In this document: positions 44,701-55,426 of the stretch, piece after piece
Layout: each line of letters begins with the position of its first letter
How positions within the stretch are numbered: the first letter of the stretch is position 1
Assembly: GCF_963678635.1 (NCBI RefSeq)
Contig: NC_087066.1
Coordinates: forward strand, 20,181,996 to 20,245,995
Direction: 5' to 3'
Source of the DNA: Symsagittifera roscoffensis
Taxonomy: Eukaryota; Xenacoelomorpha; Acoela; Convolutidae
DNA: 64,000 nucleotides
Translations under genes and position numbers: made by a program
Notes under the pieces: generated by a model
Database searches by the model: none
Seen by the model: the letters and a program-made list of their open reading frames with translations, nothing else
What the model was told of the DNA's origin: nothing

Positions 44701-46615
44701 AGACCCCTTCCATCACACCTCAGGGATTCGACCCCTCATCGCCCAAAGGGCTCCCCCTTTGGTACAGTTTTACGACTTCCATTTTGGTTCGAACGAACCT
44801 GAAAATTTTTTAAGACACCTTGGGCGGAAATATATACAAGTTTGCAAAACATGGCCTTTGCAGTGTTTTCGGAGAGCAGTGTTTGCAAGGTTTTCAATAT
44901 GACTATACTTGAAGAAGTGCGATAATGCATTTGGTTCACTCAAAAAGTTACCTAGTGCCTCGAATCCTTTGGCAATCTGCTGCTTGCTTAATTTTCCTAG
45001 AGGCATTCTTGTCACATTCAGATTCATCTTTGTCATCTGATGCTTAAACATGTCATTGTCGAAGATCTGTTCCAGAAGCGACTGAACTTCTTTGTCGAGG
45101 CCGCAGCTGCCATTCTTAAATGAAACACTGAATAAAACAATCACATGCTTGGTAAAAATGAATGGAATTTTTAGAAATATTGTAAAAGTACACAAACAAA
45201 AAAAATCAGCTCATCGGAATCACAAATAACAAATCGAGGATTTTGACATGTTTTTTTTTGATGAACCGATTAAAAACGTGAAATTAATAATGTAAATTGT
45301 CCGAATATCTAATACATGAGCCCCCTTTCCGGCATCTTTTCCTTTCGGAGTCTTCTCTTCTGTTTCTTCCTCTTCCTCGTCTTCCTCTTCATCGCCCATT
45401 TCCAGCAGAGCATACTTCCCAGCCATTGCCTGGAATTTGTCCCTGTTCGCCCAATTGTTCCTGGTTTTGTCCAGGAACTTCTTCTCGAAATTCTTCACCG
45501 CATCTTCTAAATTAGAAAAAGGCCCGTGCAGCTGGTTTGCTCCGACTTCCCCAACTCTACCCCATCTGAAACAAATATTTAAGGGCAAATTAGAAATACT
45601 TAGAAAAAAGGAAAAAAACAATTCGATTAAAAACATAGATTGATTTTAGCTGAAACTGTTTATAAAAAAAACTGGGATGCTCTGAGCTAAACTCATTTGC
45701 ACTCAAGTCATAGGCAACATAAAACACTTAGAAAGGTTCTAAATCTGCGAATAACCTATCAAGTTTAACTGCTCAAGAGCATCTCAATACTTGCAAAATT
45801 TAGGGGACTTGACCAGTATCTGAATTTACACTGAAACACCTTACGTCTCAGTTTCAGTATTTCCCGCAAGCCATTTTTTAATTTTGTCGACCTTTTTTTT
45901 AGGACGACCAAAACACTGTTTTGACCCTATTTTGGATAAATTTTGTGCGCCGCAGGCAAAATTTTGAAAAAACAGGCCAAAAGCCAAAAACGGCTTTTTA
46001 GGCACTTTTTGGAAAAAATTTTTAACAGAAAATTGCGTTTTTTCGGCGCACGCTCCCCCTCAAAATAAGTATACATTGGCGCCAAAGGCGCCTTTTGAAA
46101 AATTTTAGGGTTAATCACCAAAAATGGATATCTCAAAATAGTACAAAGGGGGGACCCTTTGGGTCGGCATTGGGTCGAATCCCTGAGGGGGGGGGGGGGG
46201 TAGGGAAAGCGTCCGCCCTTCCTAAATCCGCCCCTGTTTGTGCTTATGAACTGATGAGGCTTCAATCAACATTTGTTTTTTCTTCGATGTCAAAAAAAGT
46301 TACAAACCTGTTCCATACGAAAAACAATTGGTTCTTGTTGTTCGTTGTTTTCAGCAGTTGTATGACGTAGTACTTGTTGTTATTGTGGCCTATATTGGTC
46401 TGATTCAACATGCAGTCATAATCTTCATGCACTTCTAGATTGTATGAACAGATCACGTGTTTGTCCACGGCTCTTTTCTTCCTTTCCTGTTTTTTCTTCC
46501 CCTGCAGGGCTTTGGTGGCTGCTGCTATGTTTAACTTCACACTGTCTTGTTTGACTATTTTGGCAGGCTTAGGTGCTGCTGATTTTTTACCTGACGCTTT
46601 TCGTTTGGGCGGCAT
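41456..46615 (-). CDS. PARP3: PARP3-type ADP-ribosyltransferase, complete seven-exon gene
   Basis: Seven exons with agreeing phases give 531 aa: 46308-46615, 45316-45565, 44952-45114, 44353-44517, 43862-44094, 42091-42278 and 41456-41744. The product is a nuclear DNA-break-responsive ADP-ribosyltransferase using NAD+. The N-terminus MPPKRKASGKKSAAPKPAKI is basic and could serve as a nuclear signal. The WGR DNA-binding domain spans residues about 50-160 (WNRWGRVGEVG across the exon 1/2 border). An acidic linker follows (DEEEDEEEEETEEK). The helical regulatory domain spans about 190-310 (MPLGKLSKQQIAKGFEAL, LSSDFFTVIPHDFG). The catalytic ART fold spans about 325-531. The H-Y-E residues are visible: H386 (LLWHGTS), Y416 (GKGIYFAS) and E511 (YSEYLVY). 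Length and the LSKQQIAKGFEAL word favour PARP3 over PARP1 or PARP2. Introns 1, 3 and 5 carry MITE or HINE debris. Confidence 0.93.
42091..42278 (-). CDS. PARP3: PARP3 exon 6
   Basis: Acceptor TTTTTTTTAG|AAG, donor GTGGG|GTTAGA, phase 2. Carries the NAD-binding signature: LLWHGTS, GLRIMPHSGGLVGKGIYFAS. Confidence 0.92.
42285..43035 (+). mobile_element. Degraded HINE in PARP3 intron 5, split by a hAT MITE
   Basis: 42290-42429 matches the HINE middle (TTCACCTGTGA, TTTGGGACAA, AAAGCGCGATTTACTTCGCGCT). 42842-43035 matches its 3' part (CCATAGACCTTGAGAAGCAG, CAGTCGGAACA, GAGCAGTC). The 5' end is missing. The hAT at 42430-42841 inserted later. Confidence 0.7.
42430..42841 (-). mobile_element. hAT-type MITE, copy 3, nested in a HINE
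   Basis: Right end ATCCTAGATCCGCCCCTG is intact and the left end is altered (CAGATGCGGGGGCGGACGC). Flanks GCGTTAAG and CGCATAAG are similar but not an exact 8-bp duplication. Confidence 0.7.
43862..44094 (-). CDS. PARP3: PARP3 exon 5
   Basis: Acceptor AAAATTTCAG|GAG, donor ATTCAG|GTGAAA. Joins the regulatory to the catalytic domain (YESLGCTVKKVQPSSKEFKV, TGPGHVPKLRNLFQIDR). Confidence 0.9.
44353..44517 (-). CDS. PARP3: PARP3 exon 4
   Basis: Acceptor TTCATTTTGCAG, donor TTAG|GTGAGAG, phases 1 and 1. Encodes the regulatory-domain helices with LSSDFFTVIPHDFGRQVPP and ends LDMLLVL. Confidence 0.9.
44660..44835 (-). mobile_element. hAT MITE fragment in PARP3 intron 3
   Basis: Words CTCAGGGATTCGACCCC, CCCAAAGGGCTCCCCCTTTG and a diverged TTGGGCGGAAATATATAC correspond to one side of the MITE. 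The other half is absent. Confidence 0.55.
44952..45114 (-). CDS. PARP3: PARP3 exon 3
   Basis: Encodes the start of the regulatory domain (CGLDKEVQSLLEQIF to IAKGFEAL). Donor CTAG|GTAACT, phase 1. The acceptor is taken as CATTTAAG|AAT to keep phase with exon 2; an upstream CAG 18 bp away is an alternative. Confidence 0.8.
45316..45565 (-). CDS. PARP3: PARP3 exon 2
   Basis: Acceptor TTTGTTTCAG|A; begins by completing Arg then Trp-Gly-Arg. It ends with an acidic linker. The donor CAT|GTATTA is weak, so the 3' border is the least certain of the gene; the phase (0) agrees with exon 3. Confidence 0.75.
45880..46236 (+). mobile_element. hAT-type MITE, copy 4, in PARP3 intron 1
   Basis: The 3' end TAAATCCGCCCCTG is intact; the 5' TIR is lost. 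The interior follows the family order: GCGCCGCAGGCAAAA, TTGGCGCCAAAGGCGCC, CAAAGGGGGGACCCTTTGGG. Confidence 0.75.
46308..46615 (-). CDS. PARP3: PARP3 exon 1
   Basis: Starts at ATG (46613-46615) and ends before donor GTTTGTAA, phase 2. Encodes the basic tail and the first half of the WGR domain. The start is the first ATG of the open frame; nothing upstream in frame suggests a longer protein. Confidence 0.88.
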
Positions 46616-47253
46616 GATAATTATTCTGGTATGCGGCAGAAAAAAAGCTTAAGATTGAGGCGGAGAAAAAATTATGCAAAAGCTCGTTGATAAGCTATGT
46701 GTATTGATCTGTAAGACACGTTCTTTTTTAAATGTAAAAAGTATCGTTTCACGCACGTTATAAGGCTTATTGACTGACAAACGTTTATAACATAAGAAAA
46801 AATTATAGCAAAAAAAACAATGTTTGCATAGTGTTAACCTCCTGCATCATGCGTTTCCTTGAAGGTAAAATTCTGAATTACAAGCAATCAAAAGCAAAAC
46901 AAATGCAAAAGAACATTTACATTTTTGTGATATACCTGAAAATGATTAACAACTTACATGTCACAATGAGCTGAACATTAAGTAAATCACTGAATGATTG
47001 GCAAATGTTTATTGGTATAGTAAAACAACAAAAGTGTACGTATGTTTACGTATGTTTACTGTCAGAATACTCACCTCTAACGGATGACTCAGTATCATTG
47101 GTAGATATTCGTCTATAACTCACCGTGCTTGAGAAGGGCAAGATATTTAACTCAGTTTCGAGGGCCATGATACGATCCGATGAATAATCGAGTTAATCAA
47201 ATGAAAAATGGTTCGTTTTTTTTTCTCGAAGTAACTGTTTTTTTTTAAACTTT
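46616..47253. other. Upstream region of PARP3
   Basis: 5' side of the minus-strand PARP3 gene. AT-rich; no promoter element can be assigned with confidence. Confidence 0.35.
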
Positions 47254-47426
47254 GATGAGTTCTTTTAAAATTTGAATTTTCTATTATCGCAACCTTCTTT
47301 GGGAGTTTTTTAATGATTAATGATGGCCTTAATTTAATTGAAGGCTCTCATCAATCATTAAGAAAAAAAGGTTTCGAAAGAAGGTTCCAATAATAGAGAA
47401 AGCCAATTAATTTAGAAGAACTCATC
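47254..47426. repeat. Long imperfect inverted repeat (about 80-bp arms)
   Basis: The left arm from GATGAGTTCTT through TTTTCTATTAT, AACCTTCTTT and TTAATGATTAATGATGG mirrors the right arm through CTCATCAATCATTAA, AAAGAAGGTT, AATAATAGAGAA and AGAAGAACTCATC, with almost no loop (centre near 47336). No target duplication identified. Confidence 0.75.
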
Positions 47427-47429
47427 ACA

Positions 47430-50400
47430 GTTAGAAAACCCAGTTGAGAATATGCGTTTATCAATTTTCAAAGATATCAAAGATATCAAAAAAAAATACA
47501 TCACGGTAAAAAATTTTGAATTTTAGGAAATATGTGAGATTGATTTTATTTCTTAAAGCTATCCCATTTAGAAAACAACGTACCATTAGATACACAATTT
47601 TTATTGCGCTTCGAATTCAGAAAAGTGAAGTCCATCTGTAACACTTCGATTCGATCTCGTTTTTTATATTTTTGCCATTTTGCTATTCGATAAAGGCATT
47701 TTCCTTCCTTTCATCAAAGAAAATAAACCGCAAAAAATTAATTTTGAGCGTAAAATTGATTTAAGACTTCTAAAACAAATCATCAAGAACTATATAAATG
47801 AAAATCACTTTTTTTTGTAAATTTGAAAACTAGTAGGGAACGAACCATGTTCTTATTTTCGGCGTTAATGTATTGATGTAACAAAGCTGATTCATCAGTG
47901 ACTTAGCGCTCGTTTGGTGCTGTAACGGCCCTGAATCAGAACTGAGTCATCAATAGTCCATGGTTACTATATCATTGATTCATCAGTAATTTTGATGGTA
48001 TTTGAATCGCTCAGTCAGAGCTTAATCAACGCTGATTAGCTTCAACCTATGCATCAAGAACAATTCATCGTTGAGTTTTACTGAGATTTCAACCCGGGTC
48101 AAATTCCCTTCATCTTTTTTCAAATAAAAATTAGTAGAATTGCGATCATTTTTGGGTTGCCTGGTATTTTTTTTACTGGTTATATACATTTGTTTCTGTT
48201 GGTTTCTAGGTTATGGGTAGAAAAGACTACCCGAGAAAACAAAAATAAATAAATTTTTTATGGAGAAGGGTTTAAAGGTGTGAGTAAAGAGGTGTACGTG
48301 TAAAAAACGATTACCGGTAGAACGGTCCATTGTAATGGATCTAAGACATTAACTAATTTGTTTGTTGTCCGCTTAATAAGACATCCGTACTGGCTTGTTG
48401 GTGTTTTCTCAAACTATTCCAATTTGTATTTGTAAAATTTTTTAAATAACTCTGTAACTAGATATCGTGTGTAGACGATTTATTTTTATGATTATTATTA
48501 TTACTCACTCCAAGACCAACTTTTTGTTATAAAAATATGAAATAAATCAATGAAACTAAAAAAAATTCGTACAAATCCAAAAATAGAATTTTCAACTTTG
48601 AGTCAATTCTAAATTTTTATGTCCTGATCTATGTCTAGTTTTTGTCCAAAGAAAAATTAACAATTTTTATTTAAGAAAAATTATCTAGTTTTTCTAGGAA
48701 AACAAAAATTTTGCTAAGCATGTTTCATCTTCATCAATTTTTAGCCCATTCAACCCAAATTGACAAAAAATTTGCTCTAAAATTATAATTTAATGAGTTT
48801 TACCCGGATAATTTAAATCATCACTTCAGCTTTTTCTAAATAAATTGCAGTTTTTCTCCCCAAATTTTAAAAAATACCTCTGTTTTAAGCCACTTGCTTA
48901 AAATTGTAAAAACATAGTGTCTCTTCACCCTTAGCTCGAAAATCGTAACAACGAAAGATCCGAACAGATTTTTATTGACACCGGAGAAAAATTTAATATC
49001 ATACATGTTTTGCAACTATCTGAATTTCCGCAAAAGAAGTTGAAAGGAACTTTAGAAAAGCAGTACATCTCTTTGTGATCAGACCAAGCGTGAAAAGATT
49101 ACAAGAAAGTATAACGTTTTAATTCATAATTTACTAAGCGTACATTGCTGGTTGTTTGCTTAGTAATCTAGCCTAAGTTATTAGTCTCAGCTAAGATCGT
49201 CAAGCTAGTTGACAAAGTTATTGTCAAAACATTGGTTAGAAAAGAGTTTGATTTTGTATAATGGATAGTTAAGCAAAAAAGATTTGTTATTTTAATGAAC
49301 AACTGCCTTCAGAACCAATAGGTATGGGGCCGATGCCTAGTTTTTACAGCCTATTCACAACCTATTTCACAAAAGGGGTTAGTTTTTATTAAAGAATAAG
49401 ATTATGTGGAAACTTTATGTCATACACAAGCTAAGTATGGTTGATTTTTGTGTTCTATTCAAAACAAACATTAGTATTTTTTTTGTTCCACGCAACCGCA
49501 CCACAATAAGATGCAAAAAAAATAATACATCAGGTTCATCTTGATTGTATCATAAAAAGCAAATTTACACTTTTTGTTGGAATTAACTAGATGAAAACAA
49601 GAAATTATAAAAACTTTAATGAGTGTAAGGCAAGAATAAACAAGAATTATCTTTAATTTGAGATGATTTTGTCAAAACAGGCAATTTTTATTTGACTTTT
49701 GATAAAAAAAAACATAAGATAATTGAAATACAACAAATTCATAATGAAATATCGAAGAAAAAGAAGTTTTAAAACCAATTACAAAAAGGTATTATACAAA
49801 ATAATTTAAAAGGAATAGTTTTTTTCGGTTGTAAAACATTGCACTAAATCATGTTCGCAGTCTTAGAAAAGGAAAGTTCGCCGTGAAATTTTTGATTTAA
49901 AATTTAAATAAATCATCATAATAAGCCTACGGTCTAAATTTCAAAGTGTTGCTTTGGAAAATTTTTGTTTTAGAGAGTTTAAAAGCCTGCGTGTAATGGA
50001 TTCTTAATTTCCTTGTTGGTAATTTGGCCAAAATTTGAGGGGCGATTGATGAAAGTCTCAAAGGTTCCCTACAGCCATTAAAAACTAGTTTCGTTTTATA
50101 GGGAATATGGTAATATAAAATTTAAAGGGCTACTTAAATACAATAAAAAATTGTAGGCCAAAATTTGCGGCGCGTTGGGTCAAAAAAATTTATTCGCTCA
50201 TTTTTTAAAAATGAATGTTGGTTAAAAAAAAATTATCACCAATTGTTGAAAATGAAAAAGATATTTATTCTCTTTTGGATGAATTTCAACTAGTTTGCAT
50301 TTGACAAATCTGACAAAAATTCTGTTCAAGGTCATCATCTCTTCTTTGGCCCTAAATGGAAGCCGATGATACAAATTAACTTCGCAGAATAAGTCTGTAA

Positions 50401-51075
50401 AGAATTTTTTAGGCTAGTTTTTTCATCAAATAGTTCACTCTATTGGTTCTCGTTTTTGTACAGTGGGTAATTTTACAATCCCTTCAGTGTAATACTGAAA
50501 TTTTAGTGATAAAACCGCTTGAACATGAAATGAAGAAAAACTAGTAAAAACTAAACATTTTCAAACTCCATGCTTTCTGCAATAACTTTTGCAAACTTTT
50601 TTTGAATTCGAAAAGTTTTCTGTTTTAGTCACTAAGATCCGATTCTTCTATTTTCATTTGATATTTAGGATGACCGATAATTGTTGGCGTATTTGACTGT
50701 TTTCGATCTCGATAAAGAGTTTAATCCGCATTTACGCACTTTTGGCATATACTATTGAGTTTCTTTTATGACCGCCCTTCAGTGTAGTATATCAGGTGAA
50801 ACCATGCTTTAAGCGTTACCGAGAAGGCAGTGATAGTATCAAAAGTAGAGTCAAAAATTGTATAACCTGGAAATTTAAAATTTTATCCATTTACAGCAAC
50901 GGTGTTTATTAAGAGTTACTAAGCGGTAGATGCTGTATGTTAAAATTCTGCGATAACTGTCAAAATTAAAAAATGAATATGTTGCTCTAGTGTATAGTGA
51001 AAATTGGGTTTCCAGACCGTTACTTTTATTTTGTCTCCAACGGGATGTTGGAAAGTTCAAAATACAACTATAGTT
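47430..51075. other. AT-rich DNA, no gene recognised
   Basis: No open frame with motifs or exon borders. If the Gag relic at 51076-52250 once belonged to a complete Ty3/Gypsy element, its pol would lie here on the minus strand, but I could not recognise protease, reverse transcriptase or integrase. TGATTCATCAGT-like words recur around 47890-48070. Confidence 0.4.
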
Positions 51076-52250
51076 TTAGCTCCGACTGAGACTGATCAAG
51101 TTTAAATGAACAAAATTGCACTCATCAAAGGTATAGTCTCCAGGATTGTCATCATCACCGAAAGTGTGGATTTGGTAAAGTGAAAGATAACAGTTGTTTT
51201 GGTTGAAAAATTTTATAATGTTCAACCTGTCACGCGATTGAGAACTTTCCTTGAAATATGACATATACAGGCATCCTTGCTGGGGATTCATATCATTAAA
51301 ATTGTTGTCAACTCTTGACCTACAGCTATAGTTATGGTTATTTCCGTTTGCATTCTCTCTTATTCGAAACGATGAAAAATTCTGCTCCTGTTGATCTTTG
51401 TATTTAAAGCACTGGCTTTTGTATGGTTATTTTGCAACCTTTTTTTGCAAAATATTGGATTGTTTTGTTTGTTTGTTTGTTCAATTGGATCATGAGCTGC
51501 GTTTATTCATCATGTGCTACGATCCTTCATTAGTTCAATTAACTCTTTAAGTTGATGCTTTATTCTCTCTACTTTCAATTTTTGATCTACGCTACATGAT
51601 ACTGTTCCAGTAAATCTACTACTTACTGCGAAACCTAAAGTTTTGGTAGCAATATGATCTATGGTTTATTGCCAAGTTGCCGGTGGATTCTCAAATAAAA
51701 ATTGATGCACCTTTGGTTTTAAGCATGGCGGACTCAAGCATTTTACGACGAAATTCATTCTCTTTGCTGTTCTTTGATCATCATTAAAATTGGGTTTGGA
51801 TTTGGATCTACTGAGGTGCCTAATCTAAGTTTTCAACCTTAGATATGTTCATTAAGTTGTCTTTGTTTGTTTTCTGCTTCTATTCGTCTTCTATATTTAT
51901 CCTTTTCATCAATGAATCGTTATATAAACTGATCTCCTATATCATTCGAACGTAAACCTGCTGCTAATCCCTGATATCATTGAGCGGCTAGATCTCTCTA
52001 AATTTAACCAAAAAAGGCTCATTGTCTGTTATCATATGTGTCTTGATCGTCACCTGGGCCTGCCCAAGCAAAATGCTATTTTTTCGTCTACTATAGTAAA
52101 AGAAAATCCTGCATCTTTTTCTGGTTCTAAGCCGGTAAATTTTCAAAAAGTAAATCTAGATGTGCGACTACGTTCGCCACTTTTGTTTTATTTTACCTCA
52201 AATTTGTCAAATAGTGTTCAAAGGCTTAGATGTTTTGTGTTCTGATAAGT
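51076..52250 (-). pseudogene. Ty3/Gypsy-type Gag relic, heavily mutated
   Basis: Minus-strand frames show pieces of an LTR-retrotransposon Gag. As read, they include VANVVAHLDLLFENLPA (about 52150), HFAWAGPGDDQDTYDN (about 52045), YQGLAAGLRSNDIGDQFI and RFIDEKDKYRRRIEAENKQR (about 51855-51975), TIDHIATKTLGFAVSSRFTG (about 51610-51670), VDQKLKVERIKHQLKELIEL (about 51535-51595) and INAAHDPIEQTNKQNNPIFC (about 51450). A last open piece is 51076-51291. About a dozen in-frame stops fall in the first 135 codons, and at least two frameshifts occur later. The stops sit where Gln or Trp would be expected, which points to C-to-T type changes. Family call is by recalled resemblance of the capsid C-terminal region. 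LTRs and pol were not identified. Confidence 0.6.
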
Positions 52251-52299
52251 TGTGAGGTTTAAACAAAATTATCTAAGTTTTGTGCGGTTTATTGGGTTT

Positions 52300-54640
52300 G
52301 ATGATTATAGTTTTTTGGTCGATATATCAAAAATTCTGTGAAGTCGGCTAAACTTCTTTAGAATCGATGTAATTTCTGGGGGTATTGCTGCGGGAGAATG
52401 ATAATTTCGTGATTATTTTTGTTTGGATGTTTGTACAAAATGGTGACCTGATCCCTTTGGATGTTGGTGATACACCATAAAATTTTTGTGGATTTACTTT
52501 TGAGTGTTAATTTTAAATTCAAGGTTGTTGTATTTATCTGATAAAAATTGGATTTACTATATTAGAGGCTTTTCTAAGAAAAATTGCGTTTCTAGATAAG
52601 CAAAAATAAAAGATAACGAATCGTAAATTTAATCAAGTAGTTATTAAGATTTGTGGGCGAGTTCTGTTCTGGAAAAAGCTAGTTTCTAATAAAAAGTTAG
52701 TAACTTTTTTTAAATTTTTGGTTTGGGTACTAAAATGGTATTAAAAAAAAGATCGGAAGTAAAGCAATTAACCGTTCTTGTAATATATAATATTAAGTAT
52801 TTTTATTTGCTGAAGAACTTCGTCTATTTTTGGAGTGTATCTTTAAAAAAGAACGTGTAGTTCACGTTTATTGTCGTGAGGGTGTTTTGATATTATACTA
52901 AAATGATCCTTCTCAGTGTTAGCGATAGAGGGTAAAATGTTCAAGACTTTGCTTCTAAAATTGAATTTTAATTTTTTTGTGCTGACTGAAATTTCAAAAT
53001 GTGCTGACACTGAGATTTAGCGGTAAATTTTGTTGTTTATCAATTTAGTTATCTGGATAAGCATAAGCAAAATTGTGAAAATACCACTTTTTCAAAGACC
53101 ATGAATAGCTAATTTTAAAAAAATTAATTCCTATTATCTGTGGGCGGTTCAAAACCTGTTGTATTGTGACAAAAACCAGTTTCTGTTATTAGGTTATTAG
53201 ATTTTTGTTTTGGGTTTGGGTTCTACAATGATTTTAAAAAATGATTGGAAGTGAAGCAATTCAATGTCATTGAAAGCTTCGTAGAAATCGTTTATTTTAT
53301 CAAAGTTTACCAATAATAAATTGCAAAGAAATTTTGAAAAAGATCTCATGACTTTTTTCCAAATATCTAACTTTTTGTGTCTTGAAGCTCTTAGTTTAAT
53401 TCTCAAAGTTCGTTTTGTGAAGTTTACTGATGCCTTTTTTACGATTAGTCATTGAATGACATAATTTTTGAGGTTAAAACTGGCTAAAAGTTTTAAAATT
53501 TTCAGTTGGAGATTTGAATTTTTTTCTCAAATTAAAATCTGAAAATTGGAATTATAGCTGCTGAGGTTGAATTTTTTGCTTTTTTAATTTGTTCAAGAAG
53601 TTTTGTATAGTTTGTTGATCCTTTATCCTGCAAAATTTTTGAGAAAAACTACATTTTTGATATCCGAGTTTTGAAATCTGAAAGCAAAAAACCTTGAGCT
53701 CCCTCCCTCAAACTCCGTACCTGAAACTACAAAGTTGTTTTTTTTTCATGAAGTTTAGTATAGTTTGTTGATACTTTATCCTGCAAAATTTTTGAGAAAA
53801 ACTAAATTTTTGATATCCGAGTTTTTGAAATCTGAAACCAAAAAACCTTGAGCTCCCTCAAACTCCTTGCCTAAAACTAAAAAGTTGGTTTTGATAGCTG
53901 GTCTAGTGTAAAATAGACTTTTGCACTTGTTTTCAACATAAAAAATATAATGTGGCTTGCGGAGATCCAAGTTTTTGGGACTGAAACTTTGATTTCTCTA
54001 ACTGAAAGTATGGTTTGATTTAGAAATTTAAATTTGAAAACATAGGTTGGGACATGAAACATAAGTCTATTCCAGCAATAAAGCTGCAAAAATATTGAAA
54101 AAAAATTGCTCAACACGTCGATTTTAGTGGGCTGAAGCTCTGAGTTTGACAATAAAACTTTAAAATAGTCTAATGAATTTGCATACTTAAATCAAACGTT
54201 TCGTGAAAAGAACTGAATGAACCAATTTAAACAAAAACAAGAAAGAAAAAAGTTTAGTTCAAAACAAATGCCAGACGGCCAGAAGAATGTGTATGCCTAA
54301 TACGGTCATACACCTGCATTGAAACACATGCTTAATTCTCTCCCGGTCAGAAAAGTCTGAGAAGAACAACCGAATGCTTTAATTTTTTTAAAAACCAAAC
54401 TATAAAGGAGCCCTCCCAATGTGATTCAAGTCCGTGCACAAGCTGGGCAGAGCCATAACAGCATTTGATAATTGCATCAAGGCACATCAGAATGATTGAA
54501 TCAAGTCACAAGAAAAAGTCAAATAAGAGCTGAACAAGCAAGTTTTCACCCGTTAAGGAATTGTCATCAAAGAATACATCACCGCCAGGAAGAATATTAA
54601 GCAAAAGTGCATTGGTGTGAAAATTTTGCTCCTATAAAAG
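52300..54640. other. AT-rich DNA with local duplications
   Basis: Two related segments, about 52650-52800 and 53130-53280, share AGTTTCT, TTTTTGGTTTGGGT, GGAAGTAAAGCAATT and GAAAACTTCGT-like words in order. A tandem pair of about 150 bp (about 53600-53750 and 53752-53885) shares TATAGTTTGTTGAT, TTTATCCTGCAAAATTTTTG and CCTTGAGCTCCCTC. No gene recognised. Confidence 0.5.
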
Positions 54641-54657
54641 ATTGGTATAGTGTGGAC

Positions 54658-55093
54658 CAGGGGCGGATTTAGGGGGGGGGGACGTTTCCCCTCCTCAGGG
54701 ATTCGACCTCATGCCTACCCAAATGGGTCCCTTTGGTACTTTTTAAGATATCCATTTTTGGCCGCGCGACCCTAAAATTTTCTAAAGGCGCCTTGGGCGC
54801 CAATTTATACTAACTTTGACGGGTAGCGCGCGCTAAAAAAAACGCAATTTTTTTGTCAAAATTTTTCCAAAAAGTGCCAAAAAACGGCTTTATTGACCTG
54901 TTTTTTCAAAAATTTGCATGCGGCGCAGAAAATTTGGCCAAAACAGCGTCTTTTTACTGCTTTACGAGAGCTCGGAAAATCAATTTGGTCGACCCAAAAA
55001 AAATAAGGTCGTCAAAATTTTCGAAAACGTTTTGAAAAATCGCCCCCCTCCCTCCTCCCCCCCCCCCTCGTAAAAATCCTAGATCCGCCCCTG
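54658..55093 (-). mobile_element. hAT-type MITE, copy 5
   Basis: 436 bp with ends CAGGGGCGGATTTAG and CTAGATCCGCCCCTG and perfect 8-bp duplications GTGTGGAC (54650-54657, 55094-55101). Confidence 0.9.
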
Positions 55094-55426
55094 GTGTGGA
55101 CGGTTAATAATGATTCCGAACAATTGCTAGAAGAGACCAGGAGACTTCCGCCTCATTTACAGATCACTATTTAAACACCAATAGCATCGGTAAATCTTGC
55201 ATCTTGCTTTTCTAGATTCAAACATCAGCATGACCGGCTTGATCTGCATACATCTTATCAGACAATTCCATACATGAAGTGTATGGAAAAAAGCTTGTCA
55301 TACAATTTTTGTACAGTTTCGAAAAATGATTTACAAAAATATAAACTAATTTCTGCGGCTGTTTTATTCTATTACAACAACCTGGTGACAAAAAACCGAG
55401 GTTTTCGTTTTTTTGAAAAAATTGTG

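Noticed and set aside
51500-52250. An alternative genetic code (stops read as Gln or Trp) in the Gag relic
   Set aside because: The host PARP3 exons use the standard code and a normal stop. The relic also has frameshifts, and the stop density is near what decayed AT-rich DNA would show. C-to-T decay is the simpler explanation.
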